This document shows, in pieces, positions 49,478 through 59,106 of a stretch of 64,000 nt of DNA; positions within the stretch are counted from its first letter, which is position 1, and every line of letters starts with the position of its first letter. Origin of the DNA: Chloroflexota bacterium (GTDB taxonomy: Bacteria; Chloroflexota; Anaerolineae; Aggregatilineales; Phototrophicaceae); contig WTGN01000081.1 of the NCBI GenBank assembly GCA_011523545.1, forward strand, positions 31,107 to 95,106, written 5' to 3'. A program made the position numbers and the translations under genes. The notes below the pieces were generated by a model. It had not been told where the DNA came from and searched no databases. It worked only from the letters and a program-made list of their open reading frames with translations.

Positions 49478-50662
49478 CTAATCCTGGACGCAGGGCCTGG
49501 CCAGACTGAGCCCATCATGATTGAGCTCGACCCCCCAGCCCGGTCTGTCCGGCAGCGTGAGGTAGCCGTCTCGTGGCAGGGGCTCTTCAAGGAATATGTC
49601 ACCAAATATCGGCACGATCTGGTCGGCGGCCGGGCTCATCATGAGGAACTCCGCCATCGGGCAATTGGTAAAGGCGTATTGCAAGTGGTAGGCATAAATG
49701 CCGGAGCCATGCGGGATAACCGGAATATCATACGCGGATGCCATGGCGACGATGCGCCGCGCTTCGGTCAAACCGCCGACCCAGGTCAAATCGGGCTGCA
49801 GGATATCGAAGCACTTGCGCGCGATCAATTCGCGGTGACCGTAGCGGGTGTATTCATGCTCGCCACCGGTGAACAAACAGGATGACACAGACGCCTTCAA
49901 TTCGGCGCAGCCGTCATAATCGTCCGGCGGCAAACACTCTTCCAGCCAGTAGACCTTGCAAGGTTCCAGCGCGCGCGCCAAATCGATGGCGTAGGGTACG
50001 GTGAGCGCCATATAACAGTCGAACATGAGTCGGAAATCCGGTCCAACTTGTTCTCTCGACGCTTCCATCAGAGCCAGGTTAAGCTTCAAGCCCTCTACAC
50101 CGTCGGCGGGACCATACATGAGCGGTAGCTTGGCGCCATGGAAGCCCATCTCCTGCGCCAGATCTGGGCGTATCGTCGTCGCGTACATGGGTAGTTTGTC
50201 TTTGGTCACCCCGCCCAGCATTGCGTAAACCGGCTCATCGCGCAGTTTGCCCAGCGCATCCCAGACTGCCAGATCAACGGCGCTAATCGCATGAATCGCC
50301 AGTCCCTTACGCCCGTAGGGCATAGTCGCCCGCCACATCTGATCCCAGATGAGTTCGACATTATACGGGGACTGATCGATGAGAAAGCGTTTGAGATGTC
50401 GTTCGATGATGAAACAGGCGGGCTCGCCTCCGGTACTGATACCGACGCCTGTCATCCCGTTGTTCAATTCAACTTCGACAATAATGCTTCCCAGCGCGTT
50501 AATGCCCCAGCTGGTTCTCGATGCCTTGTATTCCTCATAGACTGACATGGGGTTGGCGATAGGCGTATCAATGATCCAGTGCCCATGCGCTTGATCATGG
50601 TAATCCGCTCCGCCCGAATCGACGATATAGGCGCGTACATCAGCTATTCTTGCGCTCTGCAT
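49478..50662 (-). CDS. rhmD: L-rhamnonate dehydratase-like enolase-superfamily protein
   Basis: A 394-residue mandelate racemase/enolase-superfamily enzyme that closely resembles E. coli RhmD (L-rhamnonate to 2-keto-3-deoxy-L-rhamnonate). Shared features are GGADYHDQAHGHWIIDTPIA, the GIN.LG.IIVEVE segment, DLAVWDALGK, YATTIRPDLAQEMGF, metal ligands in FDCYM, WLEECLPPDDYDG and TGGEHEYTRYG, and the histidine in IPHGSGIYAYH. The C-terminus PGWGVELNHDG also matches. It ends the long minus operon, 21 bases after the D-aminoacylase-like gene. L-lyxonate or L-mannonate are possible alternatives. Confidence 0.85.
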   Translation of the reverse strand: MQSARIADVRAYIVDSGGADYHDQAHGHWIIDTPIANPMSVYEEYKASRTSWGINALGSIIVEVELNNGMTGVGISTGGEPACFIIERHLKRFLIDQSPYNVELIWDQMWRATMPYGRKGLAIHAISAVDLAVWDALGKLRDEPVYAMLGGVTKDKLPMYATTIRPDLAQEMGFHGAKLPLMYGPADGVEGLKLNLALMEASREQVGPDFRLMFDCYMALTVPYAIDLARALEPCKVYWLEECLPPDDYDGCAELKASVSSCLFTGGEHEYTRYGHRELIARKCFDILQPDLTWVGGLTEARRIVAMASAYDIPVIPHGSGIYAYHLQYAFTNCPMAEFLMMSPAADQIVPIFGDIFLEEPLPRDGYLTLPDRPGWGVELNHDGLSLARPCVQD

Positions 50663-50683
50663 TCGACGCTTCTCCGGAAATGA

Positions 50684-52300
50684 CTAAAAGCTGGTGTGGC
50701 GTTCATGCCGGCGGCCGAAGGGATCGCGCAGCGCGCGGCCCGCTGTGGCGCCGGTGACCTGCCCATCCGCCAAGGCCCGCACACCGTTCACGATTACGTC
50801 GGTGACGCCTTCGGCATTGCTGCGCGGATTGTCGTAAGTGGAGGTGGCGCGTAGATTATCAGGATCGAATACGACAAGATCCGCCTTGAAGCCCGGGCGG
50901 ACGATGCCCCGATCGAGACTGCCTATGCGCCGAGCTGGAGCGGAAGTGATCTTGCGGATGCCCTCCTCCCAGCTGAGCAAAGCAAGGTCACGCACATAGT
51001 GCGACAAAAAACGCGCGTGTGAACCCCATCCTCTCGGATGTGGCTGCCCGCCGACCAGGATGCCGTCACTGCCGACGACATGCGCCGGGTGTCGCATGAT
51101 GGTCTGCACATGTTCTTCGATTCCGAAGAAGGCGAGTCCTGAAACACCCAATTGCGTCTCAATCAGGATATCTGCGAAGAAATCAAAGGGTGTTTTGCCC
51201 GCGCGCGCGGCGGCATCCGGCAAGCTCATGCCGATGATCTCCGGGTCATGATCGCCAATAATTCCGCCTATTCTTAACATATCCCAACCCAGCGGTACGC
51301 CTTGCATGCCATCGGAGCCGGCAACTTCCAGTTCGTGCTGCAGTCTGCCCCGGCTCTCTTCAGTTTGTAGGTGTCCCAGAATGGCAGCGTTGCCGCCCTC
51401 GTGCGCCCAACTCGGCAGGAAGGCGTGCAAGTAGGTCTGGCCGGCCAGATAGGGGTAGGCGTCCATTGTGACCTCGACGCCATCTGCGCGAGCCTGGTCA
51501 ATCATCGCAATCAATTCGCCGACGCGGCCCCGATTAATATCAAAGCTGAGGTGACAATGTGTCAGATGCACGGGTACGCCCGAGCGCCGCCCGATTTCGA
51601 TTGAGTCCCAATAACCCTTGAGCGCTTCGGTACCATAATTGCGATGATGCGGGCAGTAGAAGCCTCGATAACGTTTTATGACTTCGCAGAGTTCCACCAG
51701 TTCGTCATCACTGGCAAACATGCAGGGCGCGTAGGTCAAGCCGGTCGACAATCCGATCGCCCCTTCCCGCATGCACTGATCGATAATCGCTTTCATGCGC
51801 GTCATCTCGGCCTCGGTTGGCTCGCGATTATCCATGCCAACAACGGCCATGCGCACCGTGCCCTGCGAGGCAAGGGTTGCCACATTAACGCCTGAGCCGC
51901 CATCAAAGTGGTCCAGATATTCCGTCAGGGTCGACCAATCGCGATCGAAGTCTGGCAGCCCATTCCAGGCAGCCAACTGGTCAGTCAATATTTCGCGCGT
52001 CTTCGGCGTCACTGGCGCCAGCCCCAGCCCGTCATGCCCGATGACATCGGTGGTCACGCCTTGATAGAGCTTGCACTCATGCAAGGGATTCAGCAGCGGC
52101 TGCAAGTCGGAATGCGTGTGCATGTCGATGAAACCCGGGCTGACAATGTGACCGTGGGCATTGATAGTCCGCCGGGCGGCGTCGCCGCTCAAGTGTCCGA
52201 CCGCGACGATGGTGTCTTCATTGACCGCAACATCTGCCCAATACCAGGGCGATCCGGTACCATCAACGACACGTCCGCCGATAATAAGCAGATCGTACAT
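50684..52300 (-). CDS. N-acyl-D-amino-acid deacylase (D-aminoacylase) family protein
   Basis: A 538-residue amidohydrolase-3 protein. Metal-site motifs: SPGFIDMHTHSDL near residue 65, GLTYAPCMFASDDELVELC with the bridging cysteine, CPHHRNYG, DAYPYLAGQTYLHAF and GSDGILVGGQPHPRGWG. The length fits D-aminoacylases/D-glutamate deacylases (480-540). Its ATG overlaps the upstream stop (TGATG), so translation is coupled. With the neighbouring D-threonine-aldolase-like enzyme it suggests processing of N-acylated D-amino acids or related amides. Confidence 0.9.
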   Translation of the reverse strand: MYDLLIIGGRVVDGTGSPWYWADVAVNEDTIVAVGHLSGDAARRTINAHGHIVSPGFIDMHTHSDLQPLLNPLHECKLYQGVTTDVIGHDGLGLAPVTPKTREILTDQLAAWNGLPDFDRDWSTLTEYLDHFDGGSGVNVATLASQGTVRMAVVGMDNREPTEAEMTRMKAIIDQCMREGAIGLSTGLTYAPCMFASDDELVELCEVIKRYRGFYCPHHRNYGTEALKGYWDSIEIGRRSGVPVHLTHCHLSFDINRGRVGELIAMIDQARADGVEVTMDAYPYLAGQTYLHAFLPSWAHEGGNAAILGHLQTEESRGRLQHELEVAGSDGMQGVPLGWDMLRIGGIIGDHDPEIIGMSLPDAAARAGKTPFDFFADILIETQLGVSGLAFFGIEEHVQTIMRHPAHVVGSDGILVGGQPHPRGWGSHARFLSHYVRDLALLSWEEGIRKITSAPARRIGSLDRGIVRPGFKADLVVFDPDNLRATSTYDNPRSNAEGVTDVIVNGVRALADGQVTGATAGRALRDPFGRRHERHTSF

Positions 52301-53328
52301 CAATTCGCCCCCGTTACTTCGGCGTCGCGGTAGGCGTCCAGCGCGACCTTCATAAGCTGCCGCGCCACCTGTCCATCAGTTTGCGGTTTCGCGCCGCTTT
52401 CGACACAGTCAAAGAAGTGACGTACTTCCTCGGTCAAGTCCAACCCTTCGTCGCTATCGAGAAGGACCTTCTCATCCGCTCCAGCTTCCGAGACGGTGAT
52501 TTGCGAGCTCCAGGCGCAGTTGACGCCTTCGACCGCCAATTTGCCCAGAGGGTGGACCGTCAGGGCGATTACCGCGCGCTCGCAATAAGCGCGCATGGTG
52601 TACCAGCGATGCGGCTTGGGCGAGAACCAGGTATGACGCGTCGTACCAAGGACTCCGTTTTTGAATTTGATAATTGAGATTGCGGTGTCTTCGCCTTCCA
52701 TTGGCAAGCCGGCATTTGCGCCGACCATCGACACGGACTGTACTTCGCCCGCGATCCAGAGCATGACATCCAGCATATGCGCCGACGCCGAAAAGTACAC
52801 GCCGCCACCAAGCGTCGCCTTCTTGACGAACCAGCCACCGGTGACGTATTCGCGATTGTCCTCGTCCATGAACGCGTCCAGCATGAACAAGCGGCCGTAG
52901 TCGCCGCTGTCGATAATTTGTCTGAAGGCTTGCGTGCTTTTGCGGTATCGATGCGGGAGCGCAATCATCAGCGTCTTACCCTGCCCCTCGGCTTCGGCGA
53001 TCATGTCATCGGCTTCTTCCAGCGTCAGCGCGAAGGGCTTTTCCAGCAGCACATGACAGCCCGCCTGCAGCGCGTCCAGCGTGATTGGATGATGCAAGTG
53101 ATGCGGCACAAGAATCGAAACAGCATCTACGCGCTCCAATCCATCGCGATAATTGCCAAGAACTTCGGCATCCCCCGTGGTCAAAGAACCGGCAATCCTT
53201 TCGGCCCGCTCTGTTTCGGGATCGGCAGCCCAAACCACGGCGACTCGATCACTAAGCCGATTCAGCGCTTGAACATGAAAGGGCGCGATCCAGCCACAGC
53301 CGATAATTCCCAGTCTTAGTTTGCTCAT
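52300..53328 (-). CDS. Gfo/Idh/MocA-family oxidoreductase
   Basis: A 342-residue NAD(P)-dependent sugar dehydrogenase-type protein. The Rossmann motif is LRLGIIGCGWIAPFH, the EKP signature LLEKPFALTLEEADDMI (~95), and the C-terminal domain has GGVYFSASAHMLDVMLW with an active-site-like histidine. I start at 53328 (MSKLRLGIIG); the frame open to 53373 is non-homologous. The stop overlaps the next gene (TGATG). It is one of two such genes in the operon. Confidence 0.9.
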   Translation of the reverse strand: MSKLRLGIIGCGWIAPFHVQALNRLSDRVAVVWAADPETERAERIAGSLTTGDAEVLGNYRDGLERVDAVSILVPHHLHHPITLDALQAGCHVLLEKPFALTLEEADDMIAEAEGQGKTLMIALPHRYRKSTQAFRQIIDSGDYGRLFMLDAFMDEDNREYVTGGWFVKKATLGGGVYFSASAHMLDVMLWIAGEVQSVSMVGANAGLPMEGEDTAISIIKFKNGVLGTTRHTWFSPKPHRWYTMRAYCERAVIALTVHPLGKLAVEGVNCAWSSQITVSEAGADEKVLLDSDEGLDLTEEVRHFFDCVESGAKPQTDGQVARQLMKVALDAYRDAEVTGAN

Positions 53329-53339
53329 GACTTTCGCCC

Positions 53340-54446
53340 CTACTGTGACTTGCCCCGCGCTGCCACCACCCATTCGTCTATAACGCGCTCGCCCTGAGTA
53401 ATCGCCATGCTGTCGAAGAGGTTGATCACCGGACAGATGTGATTAGGGATGATCTGGACCTGTTCGCCGATCTGTACTGGATCGTCGTCTGCTATGGTCG
53501 TGGCGCCATGCTCTTCGCTGAGGCTCGTAATCTCCCAATCCGGATGATCGATGACATAGCCGTGCCCCGTCACTGGTGGCGCGACGCCCGCGCGGTCGCT
53601 CGTCAGCGCTTTCGTGCCCGAATCGAGGATGATGCGATCGGCGGTCGGGCGTGTCGCTACCGTCGCCAATACGCGCGCGGCGCATCTGTCGGGCGTTACA
53701 ACCTGGTGCAGCACCTCGCTGCGATCATAAAAGGCATAGATGCCAGGGCGCGTCTCGGTTACGCCATCAACGGTCGCGGTGATTTTGGCGGTGGCGGTCA
53801 AACCGACAGAAATAATCGGTACTTCCAAGCCGGATTTACGGATTAGCTCAGCAGTTTCCGCCATCATCTGCCCGGCCGATAGCCCGGACGAGCGTACCTC
53901 GTCTGGCGCGCCAGCCAGTTGAGCATGTCCTTCGTGGGTCAGCAAGCCGGCAAAATGCAGTCCTGGCAGTCGCGCGATGTTCTGCGCCAGCTTGCGCGCT
54001 GGCTCAAGCGGGCGCACGCCACAGCGATTCAGCCCAGTGTCTACCTCGACCATCACCGGCAGTTCGAGTCCCTGCGCGTTCATGGTACGCGAAAGCGCGG
54101 AGGCAATATCCAAATGGTCGACGACGGTAGTGATATGCGCTCGCTGGCAGAGTTCTATCAGTCGCCGATGTTTCGCTTTACCGACTAGCGGATACGCTAC
54201 CAGAATCTCGTCGCAACCGGCGTCGATGAAGACTTCCGCTTCGCTAAGCTTAGCGACAGTCAAGCCAGCAGCGCCGGCTTCCAACTGGAGTTTGCCGATC
54301 TGAGGCGTCTTATGCGTCTTGGCGTGCGGACGCAACCGAATGTTGTTGGCAGCGGCGAAATCTGCCATGTCCTTGATGTTGAATTTCAACTTGTCGATAT
54401 CGACTATCAGCGCCGGTGTGTCAAGCTCGCTTATGTGTGTCGCCAT
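53340..54446 (-). CDS. D-threonine aldolase/D-serine dehydratase-like PLP enzyme (fold type III)
   Basis: A 368-residue member of the alanine-racemase-fold DSD1 family, which acts on D-threonine, D-serine or D-3-hydroxyaspartate. The PLP lysine is in RLRPHAKTHKTPQIG (~45); the metal-binding histidine and cysteine are in SLSEEHGATTI and PNHICPVINLFD near the C-terminus. Its ATG overlaps the stop of the PTE-family gene (TGATG). Together with the D-aminoacylase it points to hydroxylated D-amino acids as substrates. Confidence 0.9.
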   Translation of the reverse strand: MATHISELDTPALIVDIDKLKFNIKDMADFAAANNIRLRPHAKTHKTPQIGKLQLEAGAAGLTVAKLSEAEVFIDAGCDEILVAYPLVGKAKHRRLIELCQRAHITTVVDHLDIASALSRTMNAQGLELPVMVEVDTGLNRCGVRPLEPARKLAQNIARLPGLHFAGLLTHEGHAQLAGAPDEVRSSGLSAGQMMAETAELIRKSGLEVPIISVGLTATAKITATVDGVTETRPGIYAFYDRSEVLHQVVTPDRCAARVLATVATRPTADRIILDSGTKALTSDRAGVAPPVTGHGYVIDHPDWEITSLSEEHGATTIADDDPVQIGEQVQIIPNHICPVINLFDSMAITQGERVIDEWVVAARGKSQ

Positions 54447-55396
54447 CAAAACGCCAATACCCGCTGCGGGTTGGTCACAAACATGGTCTCGATCTGGCTG
54501 TCGGTGACGCCATGCGCTTTCTGCAATTTCGGCACGAATTGCGTGTAGACGTAGGTGTAGTCATCCCAGACATCATCACCGGAGGCGGCTTCATAGCCAT
54601 GCGCGAACACGGCGGCGTCGTGGCTGAGCATGATCTGGTCGATATAGCCCTTCTTGATGGCGTTGCCGACGACTTCCAGCCAGTGCTCGTCTTCGAAAAA
54701 CGCGCCGACCATACCGATGCGGTCCATACTGACGTTGGCGCCGCGGCGCAAGACCGCCTCTGACCCGGTGATTGGATCGGGCTGGCAGCCGATATGACTC
54801 AGGATGACCTCGTCGGGCATAACGCCTTCCGATTCAAAGATGTCGAGCTGTTCGGGACCCAAGCCGTCCGTGGTGTGAGTGATGATGGGGCAGCCAGTCG
54901 CTTTGTGGGCGCGCGATGCGGCGCGCAGCACTTCCTCTTCTTTCGCTGAGATCTGCCCTTCCCCGGTCGCGCATTTGATCAGACCGGCTTTCAACAGCGT
55001 GTCGCCCATGCCCTCGTTGATTTCTCGAACGAAGAGCGCCGCCATCTGGTCGATATCCATCAGCTGCGCGTAGAGGTGCATCGGCGACCAGGATTCGTGG
55101 AAGAAGCCGGTCGAGCAGATTAGCTTGACTTTGCTGCGGCGAGCGACATCGAAATAGAGATCGAGATAGCGCCCGGTGCCGATGGGCGTGCATTCGGTCA
55201 TCGCGCCGATGCCGGCGGCATAGAGTTCATCCATCTTGGCGACCATGCGGTCGACCATCTCGTCGCGGTCGAAATCGAGAACTTTCGGCCGCCCCAGCAA
55301 GTCGCCCCAATCGACGCAGAGGTGCTCGTGAATGAGTGTCCGCCCCAGCGCTTCCGGCGCAACATCGCCCGTGATCGTTCGTACCTTTTTTGACAT
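54446..55396 (-). CDS. Phosphotriesterase-family hydrolase
   Basis: A 316-residue member of the PTE-related lactonase/hydrolase family. Metal ligands: LIHEHLCVDWGD near residue 22 (H-x-H), the lysine segment GLIKCATGEG (~145) that would be carboxylated, HTTDGLGP, VILSHIGCQPD (~205) and MLSHDAAVFAHG (~265). I start at 55396, after GGAGGGTAAGGC. Relatives include lactonases, N-acetylhydrolases and resiniferatoxin-type binders; lactonase activity fits the aldonic acid step of the operon. Confidence 0.9.
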   Translation of the reverse strand: MSKKVRTITGDVAPEALGRTLIHEHLCVDWGDLLGRPKVLDFDRDEMVDRMVAKMDELYAAGIGAMTECTPIGTGRYLDLYFDVARRSKVKLICSTGFFHESWSPMHLYAQLMDIDQMAALFVREINEGMGDTLLKAGLIKCATGEGQISAKEEEVLRAASRAHKATGCPIITHTTDGLGPEQLDIFESEGVMPDEVILSHIGCQPDPITGSEAVLRRGANVSMDRIGMVGAFFEDEHWLEVVGNAIKKGYIDQIMLSHDAAVFAHGYEAASGDDVWDDYTYVYTQFVPKLQKAHGVTDSQIETMFVTNPQRVLAF

Positions 55397-55412
55397 TGCC
55401 TTACCCTCCGTT

Positions 55413-56390
55413 TCAGTTGTCCAATCTGACTGGTTTTCCCGTCCGCGCGGATTCATAGGCGGCCTGCACACATGCCAGGCTGCGCCGGCCATCTTCGCCG
55501 GTTACGCAGGGTTCGCGGTCTTCCTCGATCGCGTTGACGAATTCGGTGATTTCCTTTTGGAACATTTCATCGCGCTCGCGCCGCTGCCGCCAAGTGTGAT
55601 GGGTATTTGAGAACTCTAGTGAATTCCAGGTGTCAATGCGGATCGCTCCCTCAGTGCCATGGATATCCAAATCGCACTTGAAGGGCAGCTCTGTATCGGT
55701 CACCCAGTTGTGAACAGTCATGCCCATCGCGCCATTGGCGAAGCGCAGCGCGACCACAGCGCTGTCTTCGACCGTCTTGCGCGTGTCGTAAGTCTGCGCA
55801 TAAGCGAATACCTCGACAATTTCCGAGCCCATCAACCAGCGCAAGCGATCGAAGCTGTGAGCGCCGTTAACGTGCAAGACGCCGCCGCCGGACCGCGGCT
55901 TCTGCCAAAACCAGCCGGGTATCACGCCACCCGTTGTCATGACATCGACAGCCAGTGTCAATAGCCCCAGTTCACCCGCGTCAATCAGCCGTTTCGCCGT
56001 CTCCAGCTCGGAGTGAAAACGATGGGTGAATCCGATCATCAATTTGACGCCGGCGCGCTTTTGGGCGGCGAGCATTCGGTCAGCCTCAGCCAGCGAATTG
56101 GCCATCGGTTTTTCCAGCAGGATATGCTTGCCCGCTTCGGCGGCGGCGATCGTCGCGTGCTCGTGCAAATGGTGAGGCAGCGCGATATATACTGCTTCTA
56201 TCGTCTCATTGGCGAGCACGGTATGGTAGTCCGTCGCCGTGGGGATGTTATGCGGTTCCGCCAGAACGCGAGCGGCATCTTCGACGATATCGCAAATGAC
56301 AGCGACGTCCAAACCGGGCACATCCGGCGCCGATTCCATGAATGACTTAGCGATTATCCCCGCGCCTAGAACGCCGAGCCGAACCGACAT
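55413..56390 (-). CDS. Gfo/Idh/MocA-family oxidoreductase
   Basis: A 325-residue oxidoreductase with VRLGVLGAGIIAKSFM at the N-terminus, the EKP signature ILLEKPMANSLAEADRML (~95), and the C-terminal GGVLHVNGAHSFDRLRWL. It sits 16 bases before the PTE-family gene and 4 bases after the permease stop, inside the operon. It differs clearly from the paralogue at 52300, so the two probably act on different substrates or steps. Confidence 0.9.
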   Translation of the reverse strand: MSVRLGVLGAGIIAKSFMESAPDVPGLDVAVICDIVEDAARVLAEPHNIPTATDYHTVLANETIEAVYIALPHHLHEHATIAAAEAGKHILLEKPMANSLAEADRMLAAQKRAGVKLMIGFTHRFHSELETAKRLIDAGELGLLTLAVDVMTTGGVIPGWFWQKPRSGGGVLHVNGAHSFDRLRWLMGSEIVEVFAYAQTYDTRKTVEDSAVVALRFANGAMGMTVHNWVTDTELPFKCDLDIHGTEGAIRIDTWNSLEFSNTHHTWRQRRERDEMFQKEITEFVNAIEEDREPCVTGEDGRRSLACVQAAYESARTGKPVRLDN

Positions 56391-56394
56391 CGTT

Positions 56395-57279
56395 CTATCC
56401 TTTTACTGCGCCTTCGCTTAGACCGCGCACGAGGTAGCGCTGAAATACGAAGGCGATGACGACAGGCGGGATAACGCCGATGACGGTCGCCGCAGCAAGA
56501 GCATTCCAGTTGACCTGATGCAAGTTACGAAACGACATCAATAAAGGTGGATAGGTCAAAGAGTTAGTCAGTGTCAATGCAAAGAAGAACTCGCTCCAAG
56601 CCTCCATGAATGACATGACGCCGACGGCGATGATTCCCGGAACCGCAAGCGGCGCCACCACCATGCGAAAAGCCTGCCAGCGGGTCGCGCCGTCAATCAG
56701 CGCCATTTCCTCGATATCGCGGGCGAGCGTATCGAAGTATTCGCGCAGGATCCAAATCGTCAGCGGCAATATGAAGATCGTATATGTGAGAATCAGCGCC
56801 CAGAGCGTGTTCACCAATTTCAGTTTTCGCAATATGACAAAGAGCGGCACAATCAGGCTCAATGCCGGCAGCACGCGCGTCATCAGGATCGCGAAGTAGG
56901 CAGCCCGCGATAGACGGAATCGAAAGCGGGAAAAGGCGTACGCGGCCATTCCGCCGATGAGTAAATTCGACAAGACCACAGCCACCGAGACAAAGGTGCT
57001 GTTGAGCAGCGCGGGCATCATGCGCGTGAATTCGGTCGTGGAGCCATAACCGCCGACTTCACCGGCTTTGCCAATTAATACCTCCTGATAATTCTCGATT
57101 GTCGGCTCGGGCGGTATCCAGTGCGGTGGCTTGGCGCCCAGTTCAGGCGCGCGCATAAAGCTGGTAATCAGCATAAAGTAGACGGGGAAACCCACCCAGA
57201 AGAGCAGGCAAAAGAACGCGAAATAGGTAGCGATCTTGCGGATACTGCCTGACTTCAGGACACTAACTCTAAGCGCCAC
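56395..57279 (-). CDS. Carbohydrate ABC transporter permease (MalG type), copy 2
   Basis: A 294-residue permease with six helices, the first ~15-35 (ATYFAFFCLLFWVGFPVYF), and the EAA loop EEMALIDGATRWQAFRMV. It is a tandem paralogue of the gene directly upstream (57286); over a stretch of ~58 residues around the EAA loop the proteins are identical, while the DNA differs at many third positions. The start is GTG 57279, six bases after the upstream stop. Both copies look intact. Confidence 0.9.
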   Translation of the reverse strand: MALRVSVLKSGSIRKIATYFAFFCLLFWVGFPVYFMLITSFMRAPELGAKPPHWIPPEPTIENYQEVLIGKAGEVGGYGSTTEFTRMMPALLNSTFVSVAVVLSNLLIGGMAAYAFSRFRFRLSRAAYFAILMTRVLPALSLIVPLFVILRKLKLVNTLWALILTYTIFILPLTIWILREYFDTLARDIEEMALIDGATRWQAFRMVVAPLAVPGIIAVGVMSFMEAWSEFFFALTLTNSLTYPPLLMSFRNLHQVNWNALAAATVIGVIPPVVIAFVFQRYLVRGLSEGAVKG

Positions 57280-57285
57280 CCTTAG

Positions 57286-58170
57286 CTAGCCTTTCACTGC
57301 GCCTTCGCTCAAGCCGCGCACGAGGTAGCGCTGGAAGACAAATGCCACCGTAACCGGCGGCAGGACGCCGATTGTGGTCGCCGCTGCCAGCCCGTTCCAG
57401 TTAACCTGCGCCAGATTTCGATACGACATCAACAGTGGTGGATAAGTTAGCGAATTCGTGAGCGTAAGCGCGAAAAAGAATTCGCTCCAAGCTTCCATGA
57501 ACGACATGACGCCAACCGCGATCATTCCGGGGACAGCCAGCGGCGCAACCACCATGCGGAAAGCCTGCCACCGCGTCGCGCCGTCGATAAGCGCCATCTC
57601 TTCGATATCGCGCGCCAGCGTGTCGAAATATTCACGAAGAATCCAGATCGTGAGCGGGAGAATGAAAATCGTGTAGGTGAGAATCAGCGCCCAGAGCGTG
57701 TTTATCAAGGCGAGCTTTCGCAGAATGATGAATAGCGGCACTATCAAGCTCAAGGCGGGTAGCACTCGGGTCATCAAGACTCCGAGATAGACGATCCGCG
57801 AAAGGCGAAAGTCAAAGCGGGAAAACGCGTATGCAGCCATACCGCCGACGATGAGATTCGAAAAGACTACCGCCACCGAGACAAAAGTGCTGTTGAGCAA
57901 GGCGGGCATCATGCGGGAGAACTCGCCGTGGGAGCTATGCTCGCCTCGTACTGTTGATTCGCCCGTCACGACTTCCCGATAATTTTGAATAGTAGGCTGT
58001 TTGGGAATCCAATTTGGTGGTTTGGCGCCGAGCTCGGGTGCAGACATAAAGCTGGTGATTAGCATGTAATAGACGGGAAACCCAACCCAGAACAGCAGAC
58101 AAAAGAACGCGATATACGTGACCAACTTGCGTGCTAGACCGTGCCAAGAATTACGATACAAGTGGCTCAT
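57286..58170 (-). CDS. Carbohydrate ABC transporter permease (MalG type), copy 1
   Basis: A 294-residue permease paralogous to the next gene. It shares the same helices and the same EAA loop. Differences cluster in the N-terminus (MSHLYRNSWHGLARKLV) and the first external loop (VVTGESTVRGEHSSHGEF versus VLIGKAGEVGGYGSTTEF). It lies nine bases after the MalF-type gene. One MalF-type protein may pair with either copy to give two importers. Confidence 0.9.
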   Translation of the reverse strand: MSHLYRNSWHGLARKLVTYIAFFCLLFWVGFPVYYMLITSFMSAPELGAKPPNWIPKQPTIQNYREVVTGESTVRGEHSSHGEFSRMMPALLNSTFVSVAVVFSNLIVGGMAAYAFSRFDFRLSRIVYLGVLMTRVLPALSLIVPLFIILRKLALINTLWALILTYTIFILPLTIWILREYFDTLARDIEEMALIDGATRWQAFRMVVAPLAVPGMIAVGVMSFMEAWSEFFFALTLTNSLTYPPLLMSYRNLAQVNWNGLAAATTIGVLPPVTVAFVFQRYLVRGLSEGAVKG

Positions 58171-58179
58171 GGCCAGGCC

Positions 58180-59106
58180 CTAGGCGTATGTCGTATGCGA
58201 CCGATAAATCAGACGCACGAAGATCAGGCCGACGCCCATGGTGATCAAACCCAGCACATTCGAGACTGCGGCGCCCATACCGAGATCGAAATTGATAAAG
58301 GTATAGCGATATAGCAGCACCGAGATGAGCATGGTCGCATCGCCCGGTCCACCCTGTGTCATAATCCAGACGGCGTCAAACTGCAGGAAACCCAGGACCA
58401 CGTTATAGAGTAGAACAATGGTGAGCGTGGGGCGCAGCCAGGCGAAGGTGATGAAGCGAAAACGCGCGCGCATCCCGGCGCCATCCACCTTTGCGGCGTC
58501 GTAGAGATCTTCCGGAATCGTTTGCAGCGCCGCCAGCAGCAGGATCGCGCTGAAGGAGGTCTGTCGCCAAGCGGAAGCCAAGGCCGTAAAGACCAGAGCC
58601 CAGTCTTCGTTTGCCATGAAGGGAATGTATTTGTCGATCAAACCCAAAGTGTAGAGCAGGCCATTCAACGCGCCGAACTGCGCATTGACGACCCAATTCC
58701 ACAGCAAACCAACGACGATCCAGGGCAGAGCCCAGGGCAAGATCAACAGGGTTCGGCCAATGCTACGGCCCTTGAAGTTTTCTACCAGCAGCAAGGCAAA
58801 GAACAGACCTATCAGCGTCGGGACGGTCACAACAATTGCAGCGAACTTTAAGTTTATTTCTACCGCCTTCCAGAAAAGACGGCTGCTGAACAGCTCAACG
58901 TAGTTGTCGATACCGACGAAGGTTGTCCGATCGCGGATGAGATCAATATTGGAAAAGCTGTAGTAAATCGTAGTAGCTAAAGGGCTGAGGATGATGACAA
59001 ATATGGTAATGAGAGCGGGCGCAAGAAGCACATATGGAATCCACTTGCGGTCCCAGTGTTTGCGCTGTTGCGCTGTTGTTGTTGTTCTTATGAGTCGTGT
59101 TGCCAC
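58180..59106 (-). CDS. Carbohydrate ABC transporter permease (MalF type)
   Basis: A 308-residue permease with the first helix ~25-47 (YVLLAPALITIFVIILSPL), TTIYYSFSNIDLIRD and an EAA region DLYDAAKVDGAGMRARFRFITF near 205. The start is GTG 59106. It follows the Tat-type binding-protein gene by ~130 bases and precedes both MalG-type genes. No ATPase is present in the operon. Confidence 0.9.
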   Translation of the reverse strand: MATRLIRTTTTAQQRKHWDRKWIPYVLLAPALITIFVIILSPLATTIYYSFSNIDLIRDRTTFVGIDNYVELFSSRLFWKAVEINLKFAAIVVTVPTLIGLFFALLLVENFKGRSIGRTLLILPWALPWIVVGLLWNWVVNAQFGALNGLLYTLGLIDKYIPFMANEDWALVFTALASAWRQTSFSAILLLAALQTIPEDLYDAAKVDGAGMRARFRFITFAWLRPTLTIVLLYNVVLGFLQFDAVWIMTQGGPGDATMLISVLLYRYTFINFDLGMGAAVSNVLGLITMGVGLIFVRLIYRSHTTYA

